Below, piece by piece: positions 1 through 10,130 of a stretch of DNA of 64,000 bases; position 1 is the stretch's first letter, and each line of letters starts with the position of its first letter. The notes under the pieces are model-generated. The model searched no databases, was not told where the DNA came from, and saw only the letters and a program-made list of their open reading frames with translations. The stretch lies in NCBI RefSeq assembly GCF_002117935.1, contig NZ_BDJE01000010.1, forward strand, positions 62,001 to 126,000. Reading direction: 5' to 3'. The stretch comes from Nocardioides sp. PD653-B2. GTDB lineage: Bacteria; Actinomycetota; Actinomycetes; Propionibacteriales; Nocardioidaceae. A program made the position numbers and the translations under genes.

Positions 1-1
1 G

Positions 2-238
2 CGAGCCGTCGGGCGGGCGCTCGCCGACCTGTGCAACAGCCTGAACCCGGAGGCCGTCGTCCTCGGCGGCTCGCTCGGCACCTCGCCCTCACTCGGAGAC
101 GGCATCCGCGCCTCGGTCGACCGGTACGCCCAGCCGGACGCGGCCGCGGCCGTGCGGGTCGTCTCCGGCGAGCTCGGCGACCGGGCCGAGGTGCTCGGGG
201 CGGTCTCGCTCGCGATCAGCCGGGTCGCGGCGGCCTGA
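2..238 (+). CDS. ROK family protein (glucokinase or regulator), C-terminal part
   Basis: This is the last 78 codons of a gene that begins before the window. The residues NPEAVVLGGSLG, then a conserved Gly/Ala-rich stretch ending in an AVLGAV-like helix (EVLGAVSLAI), match the C-terminal lobe of ROK proteins. That family includes sugar kinases and sugar-responsive repressors. The catalytic Asp, the zinc site and any N-terminal helix-turn-helix would lie upstream, so kinase and repressor cannot be told apart. The TGA stop lies 18 bp before the next start on the same strand. The next gene has its own signal peptide and is probably unrelated. Confidence 0.75.
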   Translation, partial: RAVGRALADLCNSLNPEAVVLGGSLGTSPSLGDGIRASVDRYAQPDAAAAVRVVSGELGDRAEVLGAVSLAISRVAAA

Positions 239-256
239 GCGACGTACCCTCCTCGG

Positions 257-1552
257 ATGAAGCGCCTGCTGTGGCTGGTCCTCGCCGCCCCGCTGCTCGT
301 GGCCGCCCCCGTCGAGGCGGTGTCGGCCCCGCCCACCTGCCAGGGACGGCCGGCCACGATCGTCGGCCACGACGGCGGCGACCTCGTCGGGACCGAGGGC
401 GACGACGTGATCGTCACCGGCCCCGCCTCGTCGGTCCGGGCGCTGGGTGGCGACGACGTCGTCTGTGCGGTCGACGCCGACTTCCTCCTCGACATCGACG
501 CCGGGCCGGGAGACGACGTGGTCGACACCACCGCCGCGACCGACACGACCGAGCTGCTCCACGCGGAGCTCGGCACCGGGGCGGACCGGTTCCTCGGCGG
601 TTCGGCGAACGACCAGGTCTCGGCCGGGGACGCGCCGGGTGACTCCGCGCGCGACGTGATCGAGACCGGCCGCGGCCGCGACTCGGTGGAGTCCGGCGTC
701 GACGGGCTCCCGAACGACGACGCCGTCGACCTGGGCGCCGGGCCCGGCACGGTCTTCTTCCACGGCACGCCCGGCGGCGCCGCCCACCTGCGGAGCCGGG
801 GGTCCGGCTACCTCTCGTTCTCCTTCGGAGGGCCGGCCGGGACGCTCCGCGTGGACAACGGCCTCGAACGCGCGGAGCTGGACGGCACGCCGCTGGTGAC
901 CTGGGCCGGGTTCAGCTCGTTCTCCACCGAGTCCAGCGACGTCGAGCAGGTGATCCTCCGCGGCAGCGACCGGGCGGAGCGGTTCCGCGGCTCGTACGTC
1001 GACGCCCTGGAGCTCGACGTCCGCGCCGGTGGCGGCTCGGACACCGTCGAGGTGAACTCGCGAGCGGTCGGCAGCGTCGACGGTGGTCGCGGCCGGGACC
1101 TGCTCTCCGTCTCCGAGGCCGAACCCGCCTCCGTGGGGAGTCCCGGCTCCGACCTCACCGCCGACCTCGGGTCAGGGCTGGTGCGCATCGATCCGCACGG
1201 GGCCGACTCGCACCTCCTGTCCGTCGACGCGATCGAGGACCTGTCCGTGGTCGGCTTCCGCCACACGACGCTGCGCGGGGACCGGGCTGCCAACCTGCTC
1301 GACGTGCGCTCCGGCTGCCAGGTCACCCTGGTCGGCCGGGCGGGCGCGGACCTGCTCCAGGGCTGGTCCACCTCCTGCCCGGACGGCGACCTCCCGGTCT
1401 CCACGATGCGCGGCGGTCGCGGTCCGGACCGGCTGCTCGGCCACGCCGCCGACGACCTGATGATCGGCGGCCCGGGGCGCGACGTCGCCAACGGTCGGAC
1501 CGGGACGGACACCTGCCGCACCGAGGTGCGCCGGAGCTGCGAGCTCCGCTAG
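257..1552 (+). CDS. secreted RTX-like calcium-binding repeat protein
   Basis: A 431-residue exported protein. It begins with MKR, a hydrophobic core of about 14 residues and an Ala-rich cleavage region ending near residue 24, a typical Sec signal peptide. The body is Gly/Asp-rich with imperfect RTX-like nonapeptides such as GTEGDDVIVTG, GGRGRDLLS, GGRGPDRLLG and GGPGRDVANG, which in the hemolysin-type family bind calcium in a beta-roll. Most repeats are degenerate, so calcium binding is likely but unproven. Cysteines near both ends may form disulfides outside the cell. The TAG stop shares CTAG with the TAG of the convergent gene. The function is unknown; a surface or extracellular structural role is inferred. 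Confidence 0.7.
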   Translation: MKRLLWLVLAAPLLVAAPVEAVSAPPTCQGRPATIVGHDGGDLVGTEGDDVIVTGPASSVRALGGDDVVCAVDADFLLDIDAGPGDDVVDTTAATDTTELLHAELGTGADRFLGGSANDQVSAGDAPGDSARDVIETGRGRDSVESGVDGLPNDDAVDLGAGPGTVFFHGTPGGAAHLRSRGSGYLSFSFGGPAGTLRVDNGLERAELDGTPLVTWAGFSSFSTESSDVEQVILRGSDRAERFRGSYVDALELDVRAGGGSDTVEVNSRAVGSVDGGRGRDLLSVSEAEPASVGSPGSDLTADLGSGLVRIDPHGADSHLLSVDAIEDLSVVGFRHTTLRGDRAANLLDVRSGCQVTLVGRAGADLLQGWSTSCPDGDLPVSTMRGGRGPDRLLGHAADDLMIGGPGRDVANGRTGTDTCRTEVRRSCELR

Positions 1553-1917
1553 AGCTGGTCGAGCAGCCAGGACGGGGTCATCACGGTCGCGCCGTAGCGC
1601 TCGACACGGCCCATCAGGATCCGGTCCGCGGTGACGACGCTGACCCGGTCGCCGCGCTCGGCGGCCGCCTTGGTCTCGGCCACGATCGTGTCGTCGCCGG
1701 CCTTCGGCGCGTGCACGGTGCGGACGTGGGCATCGCGACCGGCCCGTACCCCGCCCTTCGCCGCACCCTCGAGGACGAAGACGACCTGCTGCTGGGGCAC
1801 GTCGGCGACGAGCAGCTGCTCGTGCAGCCGACGGGCCGCGCCGGGGCGGTCCTTCCACCAGCCGTCGGGGCGGCTGCCCACGACGTTGGCCGCGTCGACC
1901 ACCAGGACCGTGGTCAT
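1549..1917 (-). CDS. NYN/PIN-fold predicted ribonuclease
   Basis: This 122-residue protein opens with TTVLVVDAANVVGSRPDGWW. An N-terminal Asp and Asn follow the first beta strand, and further acidic residues occur in AGDDTIVAE and in VVTADRIL. That spacing fits the NYN (YacP-like) branch of the PIN nuclease fold, whose members are metal-dependent RNA-processing enzymes. The start overlaps the ffh stop as ATGA, so the two genes are probably translationally coupled. Its 3' end meets the RTX-like gene in the shared stop CTAG. The nuclease assignment rests on fold recognition from motifs; the substrate is unknown. Confidence 0.6.
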   Translation of the reverse strand: MTTVLVVDAANVVGSRPDGWWKDRPGAARRLHEQLLVADVPQQQVVFVLEGAAKGGVRAGRDAHVRTVHAPKAGDDTIVAETKAAAERGDRVSVVTADRILMGRVERYGATVMTPSWLLDQL

Positions 1918-3479
1918 TTGAGGAACTTGGAGAAGTCCTTCGGGAGGTCCAGCGCGGCGGCGGCCTTCTCGTAGTCGATGTCCTCGGTCGGCTTGCCGAA
2001 CGGGTTCGCCTGCGCCGCGGCGGCCTTCTCCTTGTCCGCGGCGGCCTGCTGGGCCGCCTTGGCCGGGTTGCCGGACACGCGCTTGCCGCCCTTGCCCTTC
2101 TTGGGCGCCTGCTTGGCCTTCGACCGCTTGCCGCCCCCCATGCCGGGCATCCCGGGCATGCCGGGGATCCCGCCGCCCTGGGCCAACGACATCATCATCT
2201 TGCGGGCCTCGAAGAACCGGTCGACGAGCTGGTTGACGTCGGAGACCTGACGGCCGGAGCCCTTGGCGATGCGGGCCCGGCGGGAGCCGTCGATCAGCTT
2301 CGGGTTGGCCCGCTCGGCGGGGGTCATGGACTGGATGACGGCCTGGATCCGGTCGATCTCGCGCTCGTCGAAGTTCTCGAGCTGGTCGCGGAACTGCCCC
2401 ATCCCGGGCAGCATCCCCATGATCTTCGACATCGAGCCGAGCTTGCGGACCTGCTGCATCTGCTCGAGGAAGTCGTCGAGGGTGAACTCGCCGCCCTGGC
2501 CGGACAGCTTGGCCGCGGCCTTGGCGGCCTGCTCGGAGTCGAAGGCCTTCTCGGCCTGCTCGATCAGGGTCATCACGTCACCCATGTCGAGGATGCGCGA
2601 CGCCATGCGGTCGGGGTGGAAGAGGTCGAAGTCGGTCATCTTCTCGCCGTTGGAGGCGAACATGACCGGCTTGCCGGTGATCGAGGCGATCGACAGCGCG
2701 GCGCCACCCCGGGCGTCGCCGTCGAGCTTGGTGAGGACGACGCCGTCGTAGCCGACGCCGTCGAGGAACGCCTGGGCCGTGACGACGGCGTCCTGGCCGA
2801 TCATCGCGTCGACCACGAACAGCACCTCGTCGGGCTGCACGGCGTCGCGGATGTCGGAGGCCTGCTTCATCAGCTCGGAGTCGACGCCGAGCCGGCCGGC
2901 GGTGTCGACGATGACGACGTCGTGCAGGGTGCGCTTCGCCTCCTCGATCGACGCCCGGGCGACCCCGACCGGATCTCCGACGCCGTTGCCGGGCTCGGGG
3001 GCGAAGACGGGCACGCCGACCCGCTCGCCGTTGACCTGGAGCTGGTTGACGGCGTTGGGCCGCTGGAGGTCGGCGGCGACGAGCAGTGGGCTCTTGCCCT
3101 GCTCCTTGAGCCAGAGCGCGAGCTTCGCGGCCAGGGTCGTCTTGCCGGCACCCTGGAGGCCGGCGAGCATGATCACGGTCGGGCCGGTCTTGGCGTAGCG
3201 CAGCCGGCGGGTCTCGCCGCCGAGGATCGTGACGAGCTCCTCGTTGACGATCTTGACGATCTGCTGTGCCGGGTTCAGCGCACCGCTGACCTCCTCGCCG
3301 CGGGCCCGCTCCTTGACCGCGCCGACGAACTCCTTGACCACGGGCAGCGCGACGTCGGCCTCGAGGAGGGCGATCCGGATCTCGCGCGCGGTGGCGTCGA
3401 TGTCGGCCTCGGAGAGCCGACCCTTCCCCCGGAGGTTTTTGAAGGTGTCGGCGAGCCGGTCGGAGAGTGTGGCGAACAA
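1914..3479 (-). CDS. ffh: signal recognition particle protein Ffh (SRP54)
   Basis: Ffh is the GTPase subunit of the signal recognition particle. It binds 4.5S RNA and hydrophobic nascent chains and delivers ribosomes to FtsY at the membrane. The 521 residues show the N domain (1-90), the G1 loop GLQGAGKTT (107-115), DTAGR (193-197) and TKLDGDARGG. The methionine-rich M domain has MGMLPGMGQ and a GMPGMPGM run, and a lysine-rich tail follows. The start is TTG in TTGTTCGCC (MFATLSD), which matches the usual Ffh N terminus; an ATG seven bases upstream is out of frame. Its partner ftsY lies in the same minus-strand block, with the nitrogen genes between, as is common in Actinobacteria. Confidence 0.97.
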   Translation of the reverse strand: MFATLSDRLADTFKNLRGKGRLSEADIDATAREIRIALLEADVALPVVKEFVGAVKERARGEEVSGALNPAQQIVKIVNEELVTILGGETRRLRYAKTGPTVIMLAGLQGAGKTTLAAKLALWLKEQGKSPLLVAADLQRPNAVNQLQVNGERVGVPVFAPEPGNGVGDPVGVARASIEEAKRTLHDVVIVDTAGRLGVDSELMKQASDIRDAVQPDEVLFVVDAMIGQDAVVTAQAFLDGVGYDGVVLTKLDGDARGGAALSIASITGKPVMFASNGEKMTDFDLFHPDRMASRILDMGDVMTLIEQAEKAFDSEQAAKAAAKLSGQGGEFTLDDFLEQMQQVRKLGSMSKIMGMLPGMGQFRDQLENFDEREIDRIQAVIQSMTPAERANPKLIDGSRRARIAKGSGRQVSDVNQLVDRFFEARKMMMSLAQGGGIPGMPGMPGMGGGKRSKAKQAPKKGKGGKRVSGNPAKAAQQAAADKEKAAAAQANPFGKPTEDIDYEKAAAALDLPKDFSKFLK

Positions 3480-3601
3480 GGTGCATTCCTACGGGCTTGA
3501 CGGCATGGCTGGCGGGTCCAGCCTAGTCGGCACCCCCGAGCGGGGTCGCATCGTGCTCCGGGCCCGACGCCCCGGGTGCCCCCGCAGCCACTCGGCGGCC
3601 A

Positions 3602-3673
3602 AAACCCGCACGACACGCCGAGGCGCCGCGGCGTGTCGTGCGGGTTTCACCGGTCGACCGGTGAAACCCGCAC
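3602..3673. repeat. compound palindrome with terminator-like hairpin after glnD
   Basis: Two nested inverted repeats overlap here. The first has perfect 19-bp arms (3602-3620 and 3629-3647, AAACCCGCACGACACGCCG and its complement) around an 8-nt loop. The second is a perfect 36-bp palindrome at 3638-3673, centred on GGTCGACC. Read on the minus strand, glnD transcripts end in the first hairpin followed by TTTT, which suits a factor-independent terminator. The shared right arm lets the RNA choose between two structures. The intergenic stretch from here to ffh (3674-3677 aside, chiefly 3480-3601) shows nothing else. Confidence 0.75.
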
Positions 3674-3677
3674 GGGT

Positions 3678-5900
3678 TCACGGCCCCGCGGTGAGCGCTT
3701 CCCGTACGGCGTGCGCCGCCTCGGCGGCCCGCTGGTCCGTCAGCGCGCCGGCCGACGACTCCTGCAGGTAGAACACGTCCACCGCCTGGGGGCCGAGCGT
3801 GTCGACGTGGGCCGAGCGCACCGCCACGTCCAGCTGGGCGAGCGCGGAGCAGACGAGATAGACGACCCCGGGCCGGTCGGCGGCCCGCACCTCCATCACC
3901 GTGGCCTGGTCGGAGGCCTCGGGGCGTACGACGACCGCCGGGTCCAGGCCGCCTGCCCCTCCGGTCGGGCGCAGCCGATGAGCCGCGTCGACGCGGCCGT
4001 CGACCACGGCCTCGTAGCGTTGGCGCAGCACGGCGGGATCGAGGTCCTGCTCCCCCACCTCCCACACGGACACGCCGTACTGGTCCTGTGCCCACGCGCG
4101 GGCGGCGCGCACGGGGATCCGCTGGAGCGCGAACATCGCGGCGAAGTCGGCGAGCAGCCCGACCCGGTCCGGCGCGATCACGGTGACCCGGGCGCCGTCG
4201 CCGACCGACTCGACCGCGATCGAGGCCGACCCGCGGCGCACGTCGCGCGGGATTTCGACGTCGTCGGTGACGATCGCGGGCAACGCCACCCCGGAGTCGA
4301 GCGCAGCCCGGGCGCGTCGGGCGAGGTCGCGGATCAGGCCGGCCCGCCACGCCGACCAGGCCTGGGGCGAGGCGGCCCGGGCGTCCGCCTCGGTCAGGGC
4401 GAGCAGGAGGCTCAGCGCCTCGGGCGACGCGACCTTCGAGGCCAGCAGGTCGACGGTCGCCGGGTCGTCGGGGTCCCGGGTGGTCGCGGTCTCCGCGAGC
4501 AGGAGGTGCCAGCGCACCAGGCGGGCGATCAGGTCGACCGCCTCCGGATCGAAGCCCATCCGCTCCGCGGCGGCGCGGGCGATCGGCTCGCCGGCCACGC
4601 TGTGCTCGGTCAGGCTGCCCTTGCCGATGTCGTGGAGCAGCGCGGCGACCATGAGCACGTCGGGGCGGGCGACGTCCCGGATCAGGGCGGAGGCCTCGAC
4701 GCAGGTCTCGACGACGTGCCGGTCGACGGTGAACCGGTGGATCGCGGACGCGTGCGGGAGCAGCCGGATCCGCTCCCACTCGGGCAGGACGAGGTTGAGC
4801 GCGCCGGTCTCCTCGAGCGTCTCCCACACCGCGAGCAGGCCGCGGCCGGAGGCGAGCAGCCGGACCAGGAGCTGGCGGGCCTCGAGGGGCCACGGCGACG
4901 GGAGCGGGGCGCACTCGCGGGCCAGCCGGGCCGCGGTGGGCGGGGCGAGCACGGCGTCCGCCTCGGCGGCGGCGGCCGCGGCACGCAGCAGCAGGACGGG
5001 GTCGTCCGCCGGCCGGGCGCGGGTGTCGAGCACGACCTCACCCCCGGAGAGGGCGACGCCCGGGGCGAGCGGGGTGAGCGAGGGGCGGCGCGCCTCGCGG
5101 GACGACGCCGGCCGGGTCAGCACGCCGTCCACCCGCCGCCAGGTCAGGTGGGAGAGATGGGTGAGCCGCCGGCCGAGCTCGCGGACGTGGATCTGGGCGG
5201 CGCGGGCCTCGGGCAGGCCGAGCCGGTGGGCGATGTCGCTCCACATCTCGGGCGCGATCCGGTCGCTGGGCCGGCCGGCGATCTCCTGCACGACGTCGCG
5301 GACGTCGAGCAGCGCCAGCCGGGTCCGTTCGAGGTCGACGTGCGGCACGTCCACGAGCCAGGTGGCGACCAGCGCCTTCAGCACGGTCGCGTCGCGGAGG
5401 CCGCCCTCGGCCTCCTTGATGTCGGGCACCGAGAGGTGGGCGAGCTCGCCGATCAGCTCGTGCCGGGCGCGGACCATCGCCTGGAGCTCGGGCAGCCGCT
5501 CCCGGGAGCCGCGTCGCCAGTGCGCGAGCATCGTCGTGCGCAGCCGGAGCGTGAGGTTCGGGTCGCCCGCGAGGTGGCGGACGTCGAGCAGGCCGAGCGC
5601 GACCTTCAGGTCGGCGTCGGCGGCGGACACCATCTCCGGCATGGTCCGCACGGAGTGGTCGAGCCGCGCACCGGAGTCCCAGAGCGGGTACCAGACGTGC
5701 TCGGCGACCGCTCGCACGTCGACGCCGTCGTCGGAGACCAGCACCACGTCGAGGTCGGAGTACGGCGCGAGCTCCGAGCGGCCGTAGCCGCCCACGGCGA
5801 CGAGCGCCGCGCCGGTGTCGGGGCCGCCGCTCTGCTCGTAGGCCTTCGCGCACAGCGCGTCGGCCTCGACGGCCCGCTGAGCGCGGTCGCCGGCACTCAT
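3678..5900 (-). CDS. glnD: [protein-PII] uridylyl/adenylyltransferase GlnD
   Basis: GlnD modifies PII proteins on a T-loop tyrosine according to glutamine level; in Actinobacteria the modification is usually adenylylation. The 740-residue protein has the nucleotidyltransferase motif GGYGRSELAPYSDLD (37-51). A central HD domain follows with HRFTVDRHVVET and LLHDIGKG, which removes the modification. The C-terminal ACT region that senses glutamine contains RVTVIAPDRVGLLADFAA and AADRPGVVYLV. I chose ATG 5900 because translation from there gives the conserved N terminus and leaves a 22-nt gap to the PII gene upstream. Its co-transcribed neighbours are its substrates. Confidence 0.95.
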   Translation of the reverse strand: MSAGDRAQRAVEADALCAKAYEQSGGPDTGAALVAVGGYGRSELAPYSDLDVVLVSDDGVDVRAVAEHVWYPLWDSGARLDHSVRTMPEMVSAADADLKVALGLLDVRHLAGDPNLTLRLRTTMLAHWRRGSRERLPELQAMVRARHELIGELAHLSVPDIKEAEGGLRDATVLKALVATWLVDVPHVDLERTRLALLDVRDVVQEIAGRPSDRIAPEMWSDIAHRLGLPEARAAQIHVRELGRRLTHLSHLTWRRVDGVLTRPASSREARRPSLTPLAPGVALSGGEVVLDTRARPADDPVLLLRAAAAAAEADAVLAPPTAARLARECAPLPSPWPLEARQLLVRLLASGRGLLAVWETLEETGALNLVLPEWERIRLLPHASAIHRFTVDRHVVETCVEASALIRDVARPDVLMVAALLHDIGKGSLTEHSVAGEPIARAAAERMGFDPEAVDLIARLVRWHLLLAETATTRDPDDPATVDLLASKVASPEALSLLLALTEADARAASPQAWSAWRAGLIRDLARRARAALDSGVALPAIVTDDVEIPRDVRRGSASIAVESVGDGARVTVIAPDRVGLLADFAAMFALQRIPVRAARAWAQDQYGVSVWEVGEQDLDPAVLRQRYEAVVDGRVDAAHRLRPTGGAGGLDPAVVVRPEASDQATVMEVRAADRPGVVYLVCSALAQLDVAVRSAHVDTLGPQAVDVFYLQESSAGALTDQRAAEAAHAVREALTAGP

Positions 5901-5922
5901 CCGGGGTCCCGCGGTGGGGTGA

Positions 5923-6303
<381 letters not shown>

Positions 6304-6367
6304 TCATGCCGGACCGGGGGTGAGATGGGGCGGGACGGACCGGGGTGAGGAACAGGTGAGGACACAG

Positions 6368-6403
6368 CGCGGCCCGGCCCCCGGGGTCGGGAGCCGGGCC
6401 GCG
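6368..6403 (-). terminator. hairpin between the two PII genes
   Basis: Arms CGCGGCCCGGC (6368-6378) and GCCGGGCCGCG (6393-6403) pair perfectly around a 14-nt loop, and GACAC/GTGTC flank them. No T-run follows on the minus strand, so it may be an attenuator or RNA-stability element rather than a strong terminator. It lies six bases beyond the stop of the first PII gene. The remainder of the 147-bp gap, up to the second PII start, shows nothing clear. Confidence 0.5.
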
Positions 6404-6408
6404 GGGTG

Positions 6409-8063
<1,655 letters not shown>

Positions 8064-8216
8064 AGAACCTCCAGGAATCACGTCTCGGAGGGCGGGAGTC
8101 GGCGCCGACCGCACTGTCGACCCTTGGGATCCGCCCCATTGGCAGACACACTCTGGGGCGGAGGTTTCGACGTACGCCGCGCGATGTTGCAGGGAGGAAA
8201 CGAGTTCCGGCCCGGT

Positions 8217-8232
8217 GTTACTTCCGTGTTAC
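8217..8232 (-). promoter_or_regulatory. candidate GlnR box upstream of amtB
   Basis: On the minus strand the sequence reads GTAAC-ACGGAA-GTAAC. This matches the a-site/b-site pattern GTnAC-n6-GnAAC known for the actinobacterial nitrogen regulator GlnR, which activates amtB-glnK in Streptomyces. It lies about 155 bp upstream of the chosen amtB start and just past the ftsY stop. Only one a/b pair is clear; a weaker GGAAC follows about eight bases further on. The regulator assignment is inferred from motif and target. Confidence 0.5.
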
Positions 8233-8242
8233 GGGCCGAGCG

Positions 8243-9370
8243 TCAGCCGAGCAGGGCATCGACGAACGCACCGGCGTCGAAGGGCGCCAGGTCGTCGGCG
8301 CCCTCGCCGAGCCCGACCAGCTTGACCGGGACGCCGAGCTCACGCTGGACCTGGACGACGATGCCGCCCTTCGCCGAACCGTCGAGCTTGGTGAGCACGA
8401 TGCCGGTGACGTTGACGATCTCGCTGAAGACCCGTGCCTGGATCAGGCCGTTCTGCCCGGTCGTGGCGTCGAGGACCAGCAGCACCTCGGTGACGGGCGC
8501 CTGCTTCTCGATCACCCGCTTCACCTTGCCGAGCTCGTCCATCAGCCCGGCCTTGTTCTGGAGGCGGCCGGCGGTGTCGACGATGACCGTGTCGATGCCG
8601 CGGTCCACGCCTTCCTTGACCGCCTCGAAGGCCACGCTGGCCGGGTCGGTGCCCTCCGGGCCGCGGACGACCTCGACGCCCACCCGCTCACCCCAGGTGG
8701 CGAGCTGCTCGACGGCGGCCGCACGGAAGGTGTCGGCGGCACCGAGCACGACGCTGCGCTCCTCGGCGACCAGGATCCGGGCGATCTTGCCGACGGTGGT
8801 GGTCTTGCCGGCGCCGTTGACGCCGACGACCAGGACGACGCCGGGCTTGCCGTCGGCGCCGCTGACCTGCAGGCGGCGGTCCATGTCGGGGTCGACCAGT
8901 GCGAGCAGCTCCTCGCGCAGCACCGTGCGGGCGTCCTCGGAGCCCTCCACGCGCAGCCGGGTGCGCAGCTTCTCGACCAGCTCCTGGGTCGGCGCGACGC
9001 CGACGTCCGCGGTGAGCAGGGTGTCCTCGATCGACTCCCAGGTGTCCTCGTCGAGGCGGTCGCGCGAGAGGAGGGCCAGCAGGCCGCGGCCGAGGCCGCC
9101 CTGCGACCCGGCGAGGCGCTGACGCAGCCGGACCAGGCGCGAGGCCGTGCCCTCGGGCCTCTCGAGCGCCGGGGCCGTCTCGACCGGCGGCTCGAGGATC
9201 TCGGGCTCGGTCGGCTCGACCGGCGGCGCGACGAGCACGTCCGTGCCCGTGGTCGCGGGGGGTTCGACCGGAGCGGGTCCACGACCGCGCACGCGGGCGG
9301 TCACCAGTCCGACGCCGGACAGCACCGCGAGAACCGCGATGCCGATGATCAGATAGAGCCAGTCACCCAT
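8243..9370 (-). CDS. ftsY: signal recognition particle receptor FtsY
   Basis: FtsY is the membrane-associated GTPase that receives SRP-ribosome complexes. From ATG 9370 the protein has 375 residues. An N-terminal hydrophobic helix (DWLYLIIGIAVLAVLSGVGL) acts as a membrane anchor in Actinobacteria, and a Glu/Pro-rich linker follows. The NG domain has GVNGAGKTTTVGKIA, DTAGRLQNK and TKLDGSAKGG. A TTG at 9382 would add four residues but lacks support. GTPase motifs parallel those of Ffh in the same window. The promoter region of amtB starts immediately after its stop. Confidence 0.96.
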   Translation of the reverse strand: MGDWLYLIIGIAVLAVLSGVGLVTARVRGRGPAPVEPPATTGTDVLVAPPVEPTEPEILEPPVETAPALERPEGTASRLVRLRQRLAGSQGGLGRGLLALLSRDRLDEDTWESIEDTLLTADVGVAPTQELVEKLRTRLRVEGSEDARTVLREELLALVDPDMDRRLQVSGADGKPGVVLVVGVNGAGKTTTVGKIARILVAEERSVVLGAADTFRAAAVEQLATWGERVGVEVVRGPEGTDPASVAFEAVKEGVDRGIDTVIVDTAGRLQNKAGLMDELGKVKRVIEKQAPVTEVLLVLDATTGQNGLIQARVFSEIVNVTGIVLTKLDGSAKGGIVVQVQRELGVPVKLVGLGEGADDLAPFDAGAFVDALLG

Positions 9371-9420
9371 GCCGCAATCCAACCAGAGGGACGCACGGGG
9401 CCTCCCGCCAGTGCCTCCTC

Positions 9421-9615
9421 CTAGTGACGCTGCTCCGCGTCGTCGTCGGCGTACACGACCTCGAGCGTCGGCGCCGCCTCGGCCGCGCGGGACATCGCGT
9501 CACCGAGCCAGGGGGCGGCCGGCAGCTCCTCGCCGCGGTGGGGGTAGGCGACGTACGCGACCACCAGGCCGGCCAGCGCGAGGATGAGGATCATCACGAT
9601 GATGACGACGAGCAC
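9421..9615 (-). CDS. small single-pass membrane protein
   Basis: A 64-residue protein with a hydrophobic N-terminal helix (VVIIVMILILALAGLVVAYVA). A short polar tail ends acidic and contains YADDDAEQRH. A good ribosome site, GGAGG, lies seven bases before its GTG start. It is on the same strand as ftsY and smc and 50 bp upstream of ftsY. I do not recognise a family. The orientation, ribosome site and clean membrane segment argue that it is real; its function is unknown. Confidence 0.5.
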   Translation of the reverse strand: MLVVIIVMILILALAGLVVAYVAYPHRGEELPAAPWLGDAMSRAAEAAPTLEVVYADDDAEQRH

Positions 9616-9692
9616 AGAGGTCCTCCCGAGGAGCGGTGATGGGGTGGGTGTACCCGCCCCTCAACCGTGCCACACCCGCCCGGGAGTGCCGG

Positions 9693-10130
9693 TCAGGCGC
9701 GCAGGAGCGGCTCGACCGCGGCGCGGATGACGTCCGGCATCGGCGTCACCGGGCGGGCGGGGTCGGTGTTGTCGACGTACACGTGCACGAACCGGCCCTC
9801 CGCGGCCGCCTCCTCGACGTCGCCCTGGAAGAGGCCGATCCGGTAGACGACGCTGGACGTGCCGACCTTGTCGACGACCATCCCGGTCTCGATCGGCTCG
9901 GGGAAGCCGAGCTCACGGAAGTAGCGGCAGGACGTCTCGGCGACCACGCCGATCTGCGGCAACGAGCGCACGTCGACGCCTGTCTCCTGGTAGAGGTGGG
10001 CGTTGACGGCGGTGTCGAAGAGCTCGTAGTAGGTCGCGTTGTTGAGGTGTCCGTACGCGTCGTCGTCGCGCCAGCGCGTGGTGACGGTCCGCCACGCGAC
10101 GTAGTCGGCCCGGGTCGGGCGGTCGGTCAC
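9693..10130 (-). CDS. acyl-CoA thioesterase, hotdog fold (4HBT/YbgC-like)
   Basis: A 145-residue hotdog-fold protein of the 4-hydroxybenzoyl-CoA thioesterase family. The motif RWRDDDAYGHLNNATYYELFD carries the catalytic Asp in the DxxGHxNN pattern (here DAYGHLNN). Such enzymes hydrolyse acyl-CoA thioesters; the acyl group cannot be predicted. The GTG start overlaps the smc stop by four bases (GTGA), so it is probably translated with smc. A fumble-free 77-bp gap then separates it from the small membrane protein gene. Confidence 0.8.
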   Translation of the reverse strand: MTDRPTRADYVAWRTVTTRWRDDDAYGHLNNATYYELFDTAVNAHLYQETGVDVRSLPQIGVVAETSCRYFRELGFPEPIETGMVVDKVGTSSVVYRIGLFQGDVEEAAAEGRFVHVYVDNTDPARPVTPMPDVIRAAVEPLLRA

